Shown one piece after another: positions 43,767-52,728 of a DNA stretch of 64,000 nucleotides. This stretch comes from UBA4486 sp041984885. GTDB lineage: Bacteria > Pseudomonadota > Gammaproteobacteria > Eutrophobiales > Eutrophobiaceae. The first letter of the stretch is position 1. Each line of letters opens with the position of its first letter. The stretch spans positions 10,289 to 74,288 of the forward strand of contig JBHIXH010000008.1 in the NCBI GenBank assembly GCA_041984885.1. Reading direction: 5' to 3'. The notes below the pieces were generated by a model. The model ran no database searches and was not told the DNA's origin. It saw only the letters and a list, made by a program, of their open reading frames with translations. The translations under genes and the position numbers were made by a program.

Positions 43767-45194
43767 ATGTCCACGCCTGTTCTTTCTTCACAAACATCAC
43801 TGCTGATTCTGGCTGTTTTCTCGGTCGTCTGGATCGGTTTTGGTGTTTATCTTGGTCGTAAGAATAAAACGCTGACCGACAGCATGGTCGCTGGCAGAAA
43901 TGTCGGGCTGGCCCTCGCCACAGCTACGGCAATGGCAACCTGGGTGACCAGCAACACAACAATGACAGCACCGCAGCTGACCTATCAACTGGGAATCTGG
44001 GGAATGTTTGGATATTCTCTCGGCGCCATTGGTTTAATCCTGTTTGCGCCGCTTGCCGTTCGTATTCGCAAGTTGTTACCGGAAGGTTACACCTCGGGTG
44101 ACTTTATCCGTTATCGCTATGGCGATCTTGCCTGGCGTATCTTTCTGATTATCTCCTTTTTCTATGCTTTTGGCTGGTTGATCAGCCTCGGTATGGCCGG
44201 CGGCATTCTGGTGAATGCACTCAGTGGCATACCCTACACGATTGGTATGAGTGTCATCTTGTTTACCTGTGTGTTGTATACACTGTTCGGTGGCATGCGT
44301 GCTGTTATAGCGACTGACTTCGTACAAACATTAATCATAGTGATTGGCCTCATCATTATTGCAGTCCAGGTAATTGATTCTCCCGGACTGCATGAAATCT
44401 ATACCACGGTGGCCGATAACAGGCCGATGTTGTTAAGCTTGCTGTTTCCGGCGGCCATCATGTTTTTATTCAATAACCTTTTCTTCGGCGTCGGTGAAAT
44501 CTTTCACTCAAACGTCTGGTGGTCGCGCGCATTTGCATTTGCCGGCGATGTAGGCGGCAAGGCCTATTTGCTGGCCGGTATTTTCTGGTTGCCAATCCCG
44601 GTCGTGGCCGGGTTTATCGCGCTTGCAGCACCGGCATTGAATCTGTCTGTTCCTTCAGCCGATATGGTCGGACCCCTGGTGGTTGCACAGATACTTGGTG
44701 TGGCCGGCAGCGTAATTGTGTTCATCATTATTTTTTCTGCACTGGCCTCAAGTCTTGACTCGTTGTTGGCCGCCACCTCCGATTTGATAACGCAGGATAT
44801 TTATCGCGGTCATATAAACAGGCGCGCGACGGATCAGGACTGTTTCAGGGCGAGCCGTTTGATCATCATATTGCTGGGCGTGACCACCTGGTTACTGTGT
44901 CTGCCCAGAATCACCACGCTGGCATCATTGCTGTATTTTACCGGTGCATTTGTTGCCAGCACGATATGGCCAATACTGTTTGGACTCTATTTCAGGAAAG
45001 TCAGCGGTAATGCTGCGGCAGCGGCCATGTTTACAGGAACGGTTATTGGATTGGCCGCGTATTTTGTTATCGGCTTCTATGTGGCAGCACTGGTGTCCTG
45101 TGCGGTTTCATTGCTGGTGATCACAGCCTGGTCACGGATAGCGCCAATAGACTTCAGTTTTAGCCCCGCAACTGCGACGGCAGTGTCGTCATGA
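43767..45194 (+). CDS. Sodium:solute symporter family transporter
   Basis: A 475-residue inner-membrane transporter with about 12-13 helices and the LeuT-like SSS fold. Typical features are AGRNVGLALATATAMATWV near the N-terminus and YTSGDFIRYRYGD after helix 3. LASSLDSLLAATSDLITQDIY in the helix 8 region carries the sodium-site serines. SSS members take up sugars, proline, pantothenate, urea or carboxylates with sodium; the substrate is not readable. It begins a cluster with carbamoyl- and amide-handling enzymes, which hints at uptake of a nitrogenous solute. The next small gene overlaps its stop (ATGA). Confidence 0.88.
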   Translation: MSTPVLSSQTSLLILAVFSVVWIGFGVYLGRKNKTLTDSMVAGRNVGLALATATAMATWVTSNTTMTAPQLTYQLGIWGMFGYSLGAIGLILFAPLAVRIRKLLPEGYTSGDFIRYRYGDLAWRIFLIISFFYAFGWLISLGMAGGILVNALSGIPYTIGMSVILFTCVLYTLFGGMRAVIATDFVQTLIIVIGLIIIAVQVIDSPGLHEIYTTVADNRPMLLSLLFPAAIMFLFNNLFFGVGEIFHSNVWWSRAFAFAGDVGGKAYLLAGIFWLPIPVVAGFIALAAPALNLSVPSADMVGPLVVAQILGVAGSVIVFIIIFSALASSLDSLLAATSDLITQDIYRGHINRRATDQDCFRASRLIIILLGVTTWLLCLPRITTLASLLYFTGAFVASTIWPILFGLYFRKVSGNAAAAAMFTGTVIGLAAYFVIGFYVAALVSCAVSLLVITAWSRIAPIDFSFSPATATAVSS

Positions 45195-45310
45195 TTTCAT
45201 TTTTCTTCTTTAGTCTTTTAGTGCAGGTGGCGCTTGGTTTGACGTTGCTGTCACCGGTTATATTAATTTTTCTGCTAATCCGGGATAAAAACAGAGGCGA
45301 GTTATGGTAA
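45191..45310 (+). CDS. 39-residue membrane peptide, coupled to the symporter
   Basis: ATG 45191 overlaps the symporter stop (ATGA), and the TAA at 45308-45310 lies inside the next gene's first codons. The peptide is almost wholly one or two hydrophobic segments (SFFFFSLLVQVALGLTLL and PVILIFLLI) with a charged end RDKNRGELW. The two overlaps imply translational coupling through the whole run. Some SSS transporters have small partner subunits, but those I know are longer. Function is unknown; a transporter accessory role is inference. Confidence 0.6.
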   Translation: MISFFFFSLLVQVALGLTLLSPVILIFLLIRDKNRGELW

Positions 45311-46383
45311 GAGAAACAGTAGTTAAGGAAATTGCCGAGTTTGAGCGCAAGCGACCGGATGTGTATGGCGATGCACATCCAAAAGCATTACTGCGCAAGA
45401 TTATAGAAAATGGTGACCACCTGCAGCCACTCGCCAGTCAGCATATTCTTTCGTCGGATCAGTTCGATAAAGACACGTTACTGCAGCTGTTTCGTCTTGC
45501 CGCCAAGTATGAAGGTAACCCGGAACGCTTCAGCACCCCGTTACAGGGAAAAATACTGATTAGTGCGTTTTATGAACCGAGTACTCGAACCCGCTTGTCG
45601 TTCGAAAGCGCATGGCACCGACTGGGTGGCGACATAATGTCGATCACTGACCGCTCCACGACCGGAATCGCCAAGGGAGAATCATTAAGAGATGTTGGCG
45701 AGATGTTTAATAACTATGGTGACTGTGTTGTGTTGCGTGACCGGGAAGCAAAGTCACTCTACAAGATGGTCGACAGTTTACGCATACCGATCATTAACGC
45801 CGGTAATGGTATTGATGAACATCCGACGCAGGCGATGTCGGACCTGTACACGATTTTTAAGTGGTATCCGGATCTGGTTGATGCCGATCTGGAATCGGGT
45901 AAAAAGATCCGCGTCGGTGTCATAGGGGTGCCGAGCAAAATGCGTACAGTGCGGAGCCTGTTGAAAATATTCTCCAAATTTCCGTCAGCGTTTTCTGAAG
46001 TAGTCATCATACATGACGGTGGCAGCCAGATTTTCGATCCGGGTCAGAAAGAACAGCTGGTTGAAGCCGGCTTGAGTATTTCGGATACAACCGAATTTAA
46101 AAGCACATTGCCTGAACTGGATGTGATTTATATTAATTCAATCGCCTGGATCGGCGACAACTATGAAGCGTTCCAGCAGGAAATCTCACTGGATAAGGAT
46201 TCAAACATAAAGGATAACGCGATCATCTTACATCCACTGGCACGCGGCGATGAATTATCTACAACTCTCGATCAAACCCATCATAACTGGTACTTCTCAC
46301 AGGCCCGTGGAGCCGTGTTTTTACGCATGGCTCTTTTAACCTGTGTGGTTGAAAGAACCGAACGCGTGATGGACGTATTATAA
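45304..46383 (+). CDS. Aspartate/ornithine carbamoyltransferase superfamily protein, atypical
   Basis: A 359-residue carbamoyltransferase-fold protein. The carbamoyl phosphate site is intact: STRTR at 93-97, the 80s-type loop TTGIAKGESLRD, and HPTQAMSDLYT at about 173-183. The late motif is HPLARGDEL, against HPLPR in aspartate carbamoyltransferase. The amino-substrate loop differs: where E. coli ATCase has R-V-Q (R229, Q231), this protein reads YINSIAWIGDN. An N-terminal extension of about 45 residues precedes the fold. The substrate is therefore unlikely to be ordinary aspartate. It is coupled to the symporter and a 39-residue peptide. Confidence 0.85.
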   Translation: MVRETVVKEIAEFERKRPDVYGDAHPKALLRKIIENGDHLQPLASQHILSSDQFDKDTLLQLFRLAAKYEGNPERFSTPLQGKILISAFYEPSTRTRLSFESAWHRLGGDIMSITDRSTTGIAKGESLRDVGEMFNNYGDCVVLRDREAKSLYKMVDSLRIPIINAGNGIDEHPTQAMSDLYTIFKWYPDLVDADLESGKKIRVGVIGVPSKMRTVRSLLKIFSKFPSAFSEVVIIHDGGSQIFDPGQKEQLVEAGLSISDTTEFKSTLPELDVIYINSIAWIGDNYEAFQQEISLDKDSNIKDNAIILHPLARGDELSTTLDQTHHNWYFSQARGAVFLRMALLTCVVERTERVMDVL

Positions 46384-46406
46384 AAATAACCAGGGAAAAA
46401 TAATTT

Positions 46407-48416
46407 ATGTGTGGTATTGCAGGCGTAATGCATATCGATGCTGATCACGGTGTTGATGCACAAACATTGGTCAATATGGCAGCGATTCAGCATCATCGTG
46501 GTCCGGACGGCTTCGGATATCGGGTACTGGAAGAAGACGGTGTTGGTTTCAGTCATGCGCGCCTGTCGATCATTGACCTGAACGAACAACGCGCACGTCA
46601 ACCCTTTATGTCGCCGGATAAAAATCTATTACTGTCACATAATGGCGAATTCTATGATTATCAAAGACTGCGCGCACAGATGACCGCGCGCGGTTCGCGA
46701 TTTAAAACGAAAAGTGATTCTGAAATTATTTTGCATCTTTATCCACGCTACGGCATGTCACCGATGCTGCATCACCTGCGCGGTGAATTTGCGTTCGCCT
46801 TGTATGATCGCAAGGAGCAATCGTTGTTTCTGGTGCGCGATCGGTTTGGTATCAAACCACTTTACTGGTGTGAAACTGCCAACGGCGTGGTGTTTGGTTC
46901 CGAATTAAAAGTCCTGTTTGCTCATCCGGACGTGCAACGAAAATTTTCAGCGACCGGTGTTTATCATCAGCTAATGCAGATCATGGTGCCGGGCACGACG
47001 GCGTTTGCCGGTATTCACCAGGTGAAACCGGGGCATGTTGTGCGTATTAAACGCAATGAGAAAAAACTCGAGGTTTATGATCAAAAATACTGGGACATGA
47101 ATTTTCCCGAAGCCGGAGCGCATGATATTAGCAACGAACAGGAAGCAATTGATGCCGTCGGTGATCAATTACTGGCCGCCGTCATGCATCGTCTCGAAGC
47201 CGATGTGCCGGTCGGCAGTTATTTATCCGGTGGTATTGACTCGTGCAGCATACTTGGCCTAGCCGCGGCATCAAGCCAACAACCGGTCAAGGCGTTTACA
47301 ATCGGTTTTGATGACAAGCAATACGATGAGAGCCATATTGCAACCGAGATGGCCGAGTCATGCAGTGCGGATCAGGACATCCTGCGGTTGTCCGGCAACG
47401 AGTTGTATGGCTTCTTTGAAGAAACACTCTGGCATACCGAACGCACGATCTATAACACGTTGGGTGTTGCCAAGCTTTTAATGTCACGGCATGTGAAAGA
47501 AGCAAACTATAAAGTCGTATTAACCGGAGAAGGTTCGGATGAGTTATTCGCCGGCTATCCTTCCTTTCGTCGTGATATGTTTTTATATGGTCTGGATGAC
47601 CTGGATAGTGACGAACGTGATTTATGGCACCGCGCTTTAAACGACAGTAACAAGCTGTTTACCGGTTCGATGTTGCCTGCCGATATGGTGAACGCACCAT
47701 GCTTCGAAAATCTAATCGGCTTTACACCCACGTGCATTCAGCCATGGCTGGCCTGTGCCGAACATGTACCCGGCCTGTTATCGGAACAGTATCGGGATGA
47801 AACCAGTGATTACGATCCTGCCGCCAGCATTCTTGAGCAACTGGATATCGAACAGATGCGTGGTCGTCATGCGCTGGACAAGGCGCAGTACGTCTGGTGC
47901 AAAACCATGCTGGAAGGCCAGATACTGACCTGGGGCGGCGACCGGGTCGACATGGCCAACTCGATGGAAGCGCGACCGGCGTTTCTCGATCATCATCTGG
48001 CGGCCACCGCTGTGCGAATTCCGCCAAGCCTGAGAATCAAGGGTAAAACCGAAAAATTTGTTTTGCGTGAAGCGATGAAAGGCTTGTTGCCGAAGACATT
48101 ATACAAGCGCGAGAAGTTTGCGTTTATGGCACCACCCGCCTACACGGACAAGACAAAGTGGCAACAGATGAAATCACTGGCGGACACGTATTTGAGTAAA
48201 CAGGCGATTGAAGATACCGGAATACTCAATGAGGCCGGGGTCAATGAACTGTTTCAACGGCACGAATCCGCTGACATCAGTGCCGCTGATCAGGTACAAC
48301 TGGATGCCGTGATCAATCACATGATTGGAGTGCAGGTCTTGCATAAACATTTCATTCAAACCGATGTGCCCGCGCAAGCGGCAGCCAGGGCAGAAGAGCT
48401 GGGTTGGGCCGCCTGA
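46407..48416 (+). CDS. Asparagine synthetase family amidotransferase (AsnB-like)
   Basis: A 669-residue protein with an N-terminal class II glutaminase domain and a C-terminal ATP-dependent synthetase domain. The nucleophile is C2 (MCGIAG), with HRGPDG, RLSIIDL and NGEFYDY lining the site. The synthetase domain has the PPi-loop SYLSGGIDSC and LTGEGSDELFAGYPSF. It is longer than E. coli AsnB (554), with extra sequence in and after the synthetase domain. It lies in one run with a carbamoyltransferase-like and an amidohydrolase-like gene, so the product may be an amide of something other than aspartate. Confidence 0.88.
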   Translation: MCGIAGVMHIDADHGVDAQTLVNMAAIQHHRGPDGFGYRVLEEDGVGFSHARLSIIDLNEQRARQPFMSPDKNLLLSHNGEFYDYQRLRAQMTARGSRFKTKSDSEIILHLYPRYGMSPMLHHLRGEFAFALYDRKEQSLFLVRDRFGIKPLYWCETANGVVFGSELKVLFAHPDVQRKFSATGVYHQLMQIMVPGTTAFAGIHQVKPGHVVRIKRNEKKLEVYDQKYWDMNFPEAGAHDISNEQEAIDAVGDQLLAAVMHRLEADVPVGSYLSGGIDSCSILGLAAASSQQPVKAFTIGFDDKQYDESHIATEMAESCSADQDILRLSGNELYGFFEETLWHTERTIYNTLGVAKLLMSRHVKEANYKVVLTGEGSDELFAGYPSFRRDMFLYGLDDLDSDERDLWHRALNDSNKLFTGSMLPADMVNAPCFENLIGFTPTCIQPWLACAEHVPGLLSEQYRDETSDYDPAASILEQLDIEQMRGRHALDKAQYVWCKTMLEGQILTWGGDRVDMANSMEARPAFLDHHLAATAVRIPPSLRIKGKTEKFVLREAMKGLLPKTLYKREKFAFMAPPAYTDKTKWQQMKSLADTYLSKQAIEDTGILNEAGVNELFQRHESADISAADQVQLDAVINHMIGVQVLHKHFIQTDVPAQAAARAEELGWAA

Positions 48417-48441
48417 GCGAGGTGAATAAATCAGAATTGTT

Positions 48442-49680
48442 ATGGAACACAGTATTGACATAAAGCGTATCGAGCAGGATCTGTACCAGCTGGCACAGAT
48501 TGGCTACAACGATGAGGACAAAGGCATCTATCGGCAGGGTTTCAGCGATGCCGATATGCAGGCGCGTAAATGGTTTGCCCATAATTGTGAGTCCAAAGGT
48601 TTAACCACAAAGATGGATGGTGCCGGAAATGTGGTCTGCCGCTATGGCGACCCGGATGCGCCGGCGATTCTGATCGGCTCACATATTGACTCGGTTCCAT
48701 GCGGCGGCATCTTTGACGGTACGCTCGGCCTGATCGCAGGGCTCGAGTGTATTCGGGTGATAAAGGAAAATAATATCAAGCTGAAACACCCGGTTGAAAT
48801 CATTGCGACCAGCGAGGAAGAAGGACGTTTCGGTGGCATGCTCGGCGCACAGGCGTTGACCGGACACCTGCGTCTGGACTGGCTGGAGTCAGCCAGGGAT
48901 GCAAGCGGCGAATTGTTAAAAGAAGCAATGGCGAGCTGTGGGCTCGACTATCGTCAGGCCATGCATGCAAAGAAACCGGAAGGTTCGGTGATTGCCTTTA
49001 TCGAATTACATATCGAACAGGGGCCGGTACTCGAGGCGGAAAAGAAAACCATCGGTGTCGTTGAAGGTATCTCCGGTGTGTTTAAATGGCTGGTCAAGCT
49101 GATCGGCAAGGCCGATCATGCCGGTACCGCACCAATGAACCTGCGCAGTGACGCGTTTATGGGCATGGCCGACTTTGCTCATGAAATTTCCAGGATCATC
49201 GATGAAGAAGGCACGGATAAAAGCCGATTGACGATAGGGCATGTCGATCTTAAACCGGGCTACGCACATACGGTGCCGGGTGAAGCCGACTTTACCCTGG
49301 TAGGGCGTGACATGTCTGAAGAAGTGATGCGTAACCTGGCCGGTGCCTGCGACAAGGTATTATCGTCAATAGCACGTAAACATCGATTGCAGTTTGAATA
49401 TAATCAAATGAGCTGGCTGGCGCCGAGCTATTGTTCAACTGACATAGTGAACCTGATTGAAAAAACCACGCAGGACCTGGGCTACAGTTATATGGTCATG
49501 CCGAGTGGTGCCGGCCATGATGCACAGTTTTTCACAAAGATTGCGCCGACCGGCATGATCTTTATTCCCAGCGTTGGCGGTGTCAGTCACGCGCCGGATG
49601 AATGGAGCCACTGGGAAGATGTCGAGAAAGGCGCCAATGTGTTATTGCACAGCCTGTTAAACATAGATGCGGCCAACTAG
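48442..49680 (+). CDS. Zn-dependent amidohydrolase (N-carbamoyl-L-amino acid hydrolase / allantoate amidohydrolase family)
   Basis: A 412-residue M20-type enzyme. The dinuclear metal ligands are in GSHIDSVPCGGIFDG and SEEEGRFGG, then ELHIEQGPVLE. The dimerisation domain has GKADHAGTAPMNLRSDA, and the C-terminal ligand site MPSGAGHDAQ is present. Family enzymes hydrolyse N-carbamoyl-amino acids or ureido compounds such as allantoate, releasing ammonia and CO2. It closes the plus-strand run that contains a carbamoyltransferase-like gene, so the two may act on the same carbamoyl compound. Confidence 0.9.
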   Translation: MEHSIDIKRIEQDLYQLAQIGYNDEDKGIYRQGFSDADMQARKWFAHNCESKGLTTKMDGAGNVVCRYGDPDAPAILIGSHIDSVPCGGIFDGTLGLIAGLECIRVIKENNIKLKHPVEIIATSEEEGRFGGMLGAQALTGHLRLDWLESARDASGELLKEAMASCGLDYRQAMHAKKPEGSVIAFIELHIEQGPVLEAEKKTIGVVEGISGVFKWLVKLIGKADHAGTAPMNLRSDAFMGMADFAHEISRIIDEEGTDKSRLTIGHVDLKPGYAHTVPGEADFTLVGRDMSEEVMRNLAGACDKVLSSIARKHRLQFEYNQMSWLAPSYCSTDIVNLIEKTTQDLGYSYMVMPSGAGHDAQFFTKIAPTGMIFIPSVGGVSHAPDEWSHWEDVEKGANVLLHSLLNIDAAN

Positions 49681-49702
49681 CCCGGATGTCTGAAAACCCA
49701 AA

Positions 49703-49957
49703 CTAGAAGTATCGGATCACCAGATAAAGAATCGCGACAATACAGGCGATAATGCCTGGTATGGCGATTCGCATGATCGACCTGGTTTTCTCAATCGCCT
49801 GGCGTTGCAGACCGATCGATTCCTCAATCTGTTTCTTCGCCCGTTCTACCTGTTCCTGTGTGAGGGCGATATGTTTTTCCTGGTTTTCAATCGCGCGTAA
49901 CTGGTTGTCACGTATTTCCAGTAAAATCTCGCGGACTTCAGGTTCTTCAGTGGCCAT
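49703..49957 (-). CDS. Small tail-anchored coiled-coil protein
   Basis: An 84-residue protein. The first 60 residues are charged and helical (IRDNQLRAIENQEKHIALTQ and further, coiled-coil-like). One C-terminal membrane helix follows (IAIPGIIACIVAILYLVI). I recognise no family. It lies 22 bases convergent to the amidohydrolase gene and 33 bases downstream of the ABC permease gene on the same strand. Confidence 0.65.
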   Translation of the reverse strand: MATEEPEVREILLEIRDNQLRAIENQEKHIALTQEQVERAKKQIEESIGLQRQAIEKTRSIMRIAIPGIIACIVAILYLVIRYF

Positions 49958-49990
49958 GTTTCACCTGTCCGGGCTGATAGTTTATCCGGG

Positions 49991-50752
49991 TTATGATTTC
50001 AGACGATAACCGGACCTGAAAATCCAGGCAATGATGATCAGGCAAGTGATCAGAAACAGGCAGATCATGCTGAAACTGATAATGACATTGACATCAGCGA
50101 TACCGTAAAAACTCCAGCGAAAACCGCTGATTAAATAAACAACCGGGTTAAACAGGGTGATTGTGTGCCAGAGTGGCGGCAACATCGAGATTGAGTAGAA
50201 ACTCCCCCCGAGAAATGTCAGTGGCGTCACGATCATCATTGGCACGATCTGCAGTTGCTCAAAACTCTCGGCCCAGATGCCAAGAATAAACCCGAACAGG
50301 CTGAAGCTGAGCGCAGTCAATACAAGAAACACAAACATTAAAAACGGGTGCTGCACCTCGTAATCGACAAACAGACGTGCTGTCAGCAAAATCAATATAC
50401 CGAGAATGACCGACTTGGATGTGGCTGCTCCGACAAAACCGATGACAATCTCAATCCACGAAATCGGTGCTGACAAGACTTCATAAATCGTCCCGGTAAA
50501 CTGCGGCATATAGATCCCGAACGAAGCGTTCGAAATGCTTTCGTTTAATAACGACAACATTATCAGGCCTGGAATGATGAACGCGGCATAACTGACGCCA
50601 TCGATCTCGCCGACACGTGAGCCGATTGCGGCACCGAATACAATAAAATACAAGGACGTCGATAGCACCGGAGAGGCAATGCTCTGCATCAGAGTGCGTG
50701 CCGTGCGCTTCATTTCAAAAAAGTAGATAGCCTTGATTGCGTGCAGGTTCAT
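49991..50752 (-). CDS. ABC-2 type exporter permease (YadH-like)
   Basis: A 253-residue permease with six membrane helices and the ABC-2 pattern (SPVLSTSLYFIVFGAAIGSR, GLIMLSLLNESISNASF, TPLTFLGGSFYS). I chose ATG 50752, one base after the ATPase stop; an in-frame TTG at 50776 is less likely. With the ATPase gene next to it, it resembles the E. coli YadG/YadH pair. The exported substrate is unknown. Confidence 0.88.
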   Translation of the reverse strand: MNLHAIKAIYFFEMKRTARTLMQSIASPVLSTSLYFIVFGAAIGSRVGEIDGVSYAAFIIPGLIMLSLLNESISNASFGIYMPQFTGTIYEVLSAPISWIEIVIGFVGAATSKSVILGILILLTARLFVDYEVQHPFLMFVFLVLTALSFSLFGFILGIWAESFEQLQIVPMMIVTPLTFLGGSFYSISMLPPLWHTITLFNPVVYLISGFRWSFYGIADVNVIISFSMICLFLITCLIIIAWIFRSGYRLKS

Positions 50753-50753
50753 T

Positions 50754-51674
50754 TTAGTTTTTAACCAGGCTGACAAAGATCTCTTCCAGCGAGCTCTCGC
50801 TTGAGCGCAGATCGCGGAAATCGATGTCCTGTTCGTTCAGGCGTCGCATGATCATCGCGATACCGGTATGTTCATGTTGAATATTAAATGTATAGACAAT
50901 CTCATTGCCGTCTTCGCTCAGTTCGAGAGATAAATCCGACAGTGCAGCAGGTAACGAGTCAAGTGGTGTTTGTAACTGAAGATGCAATTGCTTTTTGCCG
51001 AGCTTTTTCATCAGTTGCTGCTTTTCGTCGACGACAACGATACGGCCCTTGTTAATGATGCCGATGCGATCGGCCATTTCCTCGGCTTCCTCGATATAAT
51101 GCGTGGTTAATATGATGGTGACACCGCTTTCTCTTAGAGTGCGTACCATATCCCACATATCGCGGCGAAGTTCGACGTCGACGCCGGCTGTCGGTTCATC
51201 AAGAAACAGGATCGTCGGTTCATGTGACAGTGCTTTTGCGATCATCACGCGACGTTTCATGCCGCCTGACAAGGCCAGGATCTTTGATTGGCGTTTATCC
51301 CAGAGAGACAGTTGCCGCAGTATTTTTTCTATGTAATCCGGGTCGGGAGCCTTGCCAAACAGGCCGCGACTGTAACTCACCGTATCCTGCACCGTTTCGA
51401 ACATATCAGTCGACAGTTCCTGCGGTACCAGCCCGATGCGTTGGCGGGCCGCACGATAATCAGTCTGGATATCGTGACCGTCGGCCATGACTGTACCGGA
51501 CGAGGCATTGACGATACCGCATATGATACTGATCAGTGTCGTCTTGCCGGCACCATTCGGCCCAAGCAGGGCAAAGATTTCGCCGCGTTTTATCTCGAGA
51601 TCGACCTGGTCCAGCGCGGTAAAACCGGACGCATACGTTTTGCCAAGTCGTTCGACAGAGATGATCGAGCTCAT
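50754..51674 (-). CDS. ABC exporter ATP-binding protein (YadG-like)
   Basis: A 306-residue ATPase. Walker A is GPNGAGKTT, the Q-loop is GLVPQEL, and the signature is LSGGMKRRVMIAKALS. Walker B is LFLDEPTAGVDVELRRDMW and the H-loop is TTHYIEEAEE, with the drug-exporter (DrrA/YadG) C-terminal extension. It pairs with the permease gene downstream. It shares the strand with the ATP-grasp and metalloprotein genes upstream, 34 bases away. Confidence 0.92.
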   Translation of the reverse strand: MSSIISVERLGKTYASGFTALDQVDLEIKRGEIFALLGPNGAGKTTLISIICGIVNASSGTVMADGHDIQTDYRAARQRIGLVPQELSTDMFETVQDTVSYSRGLFGKAPDPDYIEKILRQLSLWDKRQSKILALSGGMKRRVMIAKALSHEPTILFLDEPTAGVDVELRRDMWDMVRTLRESGVTIILTTHYIEEAEEMADRIGIINKGRIVVVDEKQQLMKKLGKKQLHLQLQTPLDSLPAALSDLSLELSEDGNEIVYTFNIQHEHTGIAMIMRRLNEQDIDFRDLRSSESSLEEIFVSLVKN

Positions 51675-51708
51675 GTGAAAATACTAAAAAAGTGAAATGC
51701 GGAGACTA

Positions 51709-52728
51709 CTAGAAACTTTCAGCCCAGCGAAGCCCGAGATTCAAAATTTTCTGGATTAGTGCCGGGTATTCAACCCTGGCCGCTTTCGCCGCGCTGGCGA
51801 GTTCTTCATCACTGGAAATATCCGGGTTCGCATTTGCTTCAAGAAAATAAAAGTTATTGTCTTTATCCAGCCGGTAATCGATACGCGCGTAACCGCTGAG
51901 ATTGAGTGCCCGATAGATACGCCGTGAAGTACGTTCCAGCTTTCGCTTGACGTCGTCGGCCAGGCGTGTGGCCGGGCCGAGGCGAATGCCATATTTCTCC
52001 TGGTAATCCAGATTCCATTTCACTCGTTCGGTGGCAATTGGCATCGAGTCAGGTGGTAACTTGTTCATAAACAATTCCCACGGCGGCAAGACCTGTAATC
52101 GTTGATTGCCAATCACGCTGACACTGATCTCGCGTCCGTCAATATACTCTTCCGCGATGGCAGAAGTGTGAAAGTTGTCATGCACAAAACTCACGCGTTT
52201 GGCCAGCGCGTCCGCATCGTTAACAATTGATGCCTGCGAGATGCCGGCCGAGGCCTCCTCCAGGTGTACCTTGACGATGAGCGGGAACTTCAACTTGCGT
52301 GTTAATTTAACCTTACGGTTAACGGGGAAACTTTGAAATCCAGGCGTACGTACACGGTGATAAAACAGGATCTTTTTTGATAAGGCCTTATCGGACGCCA
52401 GCACGAGACCGCGAGGATTACAACCGGTAAACGCCGTGCGGAGTAATTCCAGGTAACTGACAATATGCTGATCATATATCGTCTGGTAACGAAACTGATC
52501 AACCAGGTTAAAAACGATTGTGGGTTTATAGTCGGCGAGACGGTCACGTAATGGCACCAGTTCATCCCAGAGTCCGATTTGTTGCCATTCATGCCCGAGC
52601 TTGTCGAGCGCGGCAGATACATCGGCCGCGGCCTTGAATAATTCGAAATCTTTTTCCGATGCCTTGTCGGCATTTTCCGGGATTACGCCGGATTCAGAAA
52701 CGGCAATCAGGACACGTTGTTTTTTCAT
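51709..52728 (-). CDS. D-alanine--D-alanine ligase-like ATP-grasp protein
   Basis: A 339-residue ATP-grasp enzyme. The central domain reads SDKALSKKILFYHRVRTPGF and KFPLIVKVHLEEASAGIS, and the C-terminal domain ends YARIDYRLDKDNNFYFLEANANPD, split here only as motif. The E-A-N-A-N-P-D metal-binding end is that of D-Ala-D-Ala ligases. The start ATG 52728 shares its A with the upstream TAA (TAATG), so it is translationally coupled to the metalloprotein gene. It joins two carboxylate/amine substrates using ATP, but the actual substrates are unknown; it is probably not the essential Ddl. Confidence 0.85.
   Translation of the reverse strand: MKKQRVLIAVSESGVIPENADKASEKDFELFKAAADVSAALDKLGHEWQQIGLWDELVPLRDRLADYKPTIVFNLVDQFRYQTIYDQHIVSYLELLRTAFTGCNPRGLVLASDKALSKKILFYHRVRTPGFQSFPVNRKVKLTRKLKFPLIVKVHLEEASAGISQASIVNDADALAKRVSFVHDNFHTSAIAEEYIDGREISVSVIGNQRLQVLPPWELFMNKLPPDSMPIATERVKWNLDYQEKYGIRLGPATRLADDVKRKLERTSRRIYRALNLSGYARIDYRLDKDNNFYFLEANANPDISSDEELASAAKAARVEYPALIQKILNLGLRWAESF

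Noticed and set aside
51709..52728. Essential D-alanine--D-alanine ligase (ddl)
   Set aside because: The context is not the mur-fts cluster, and coupling to a metalloprotein suggests a specialised ATP-grasp ligase, so no gene symbol is given.
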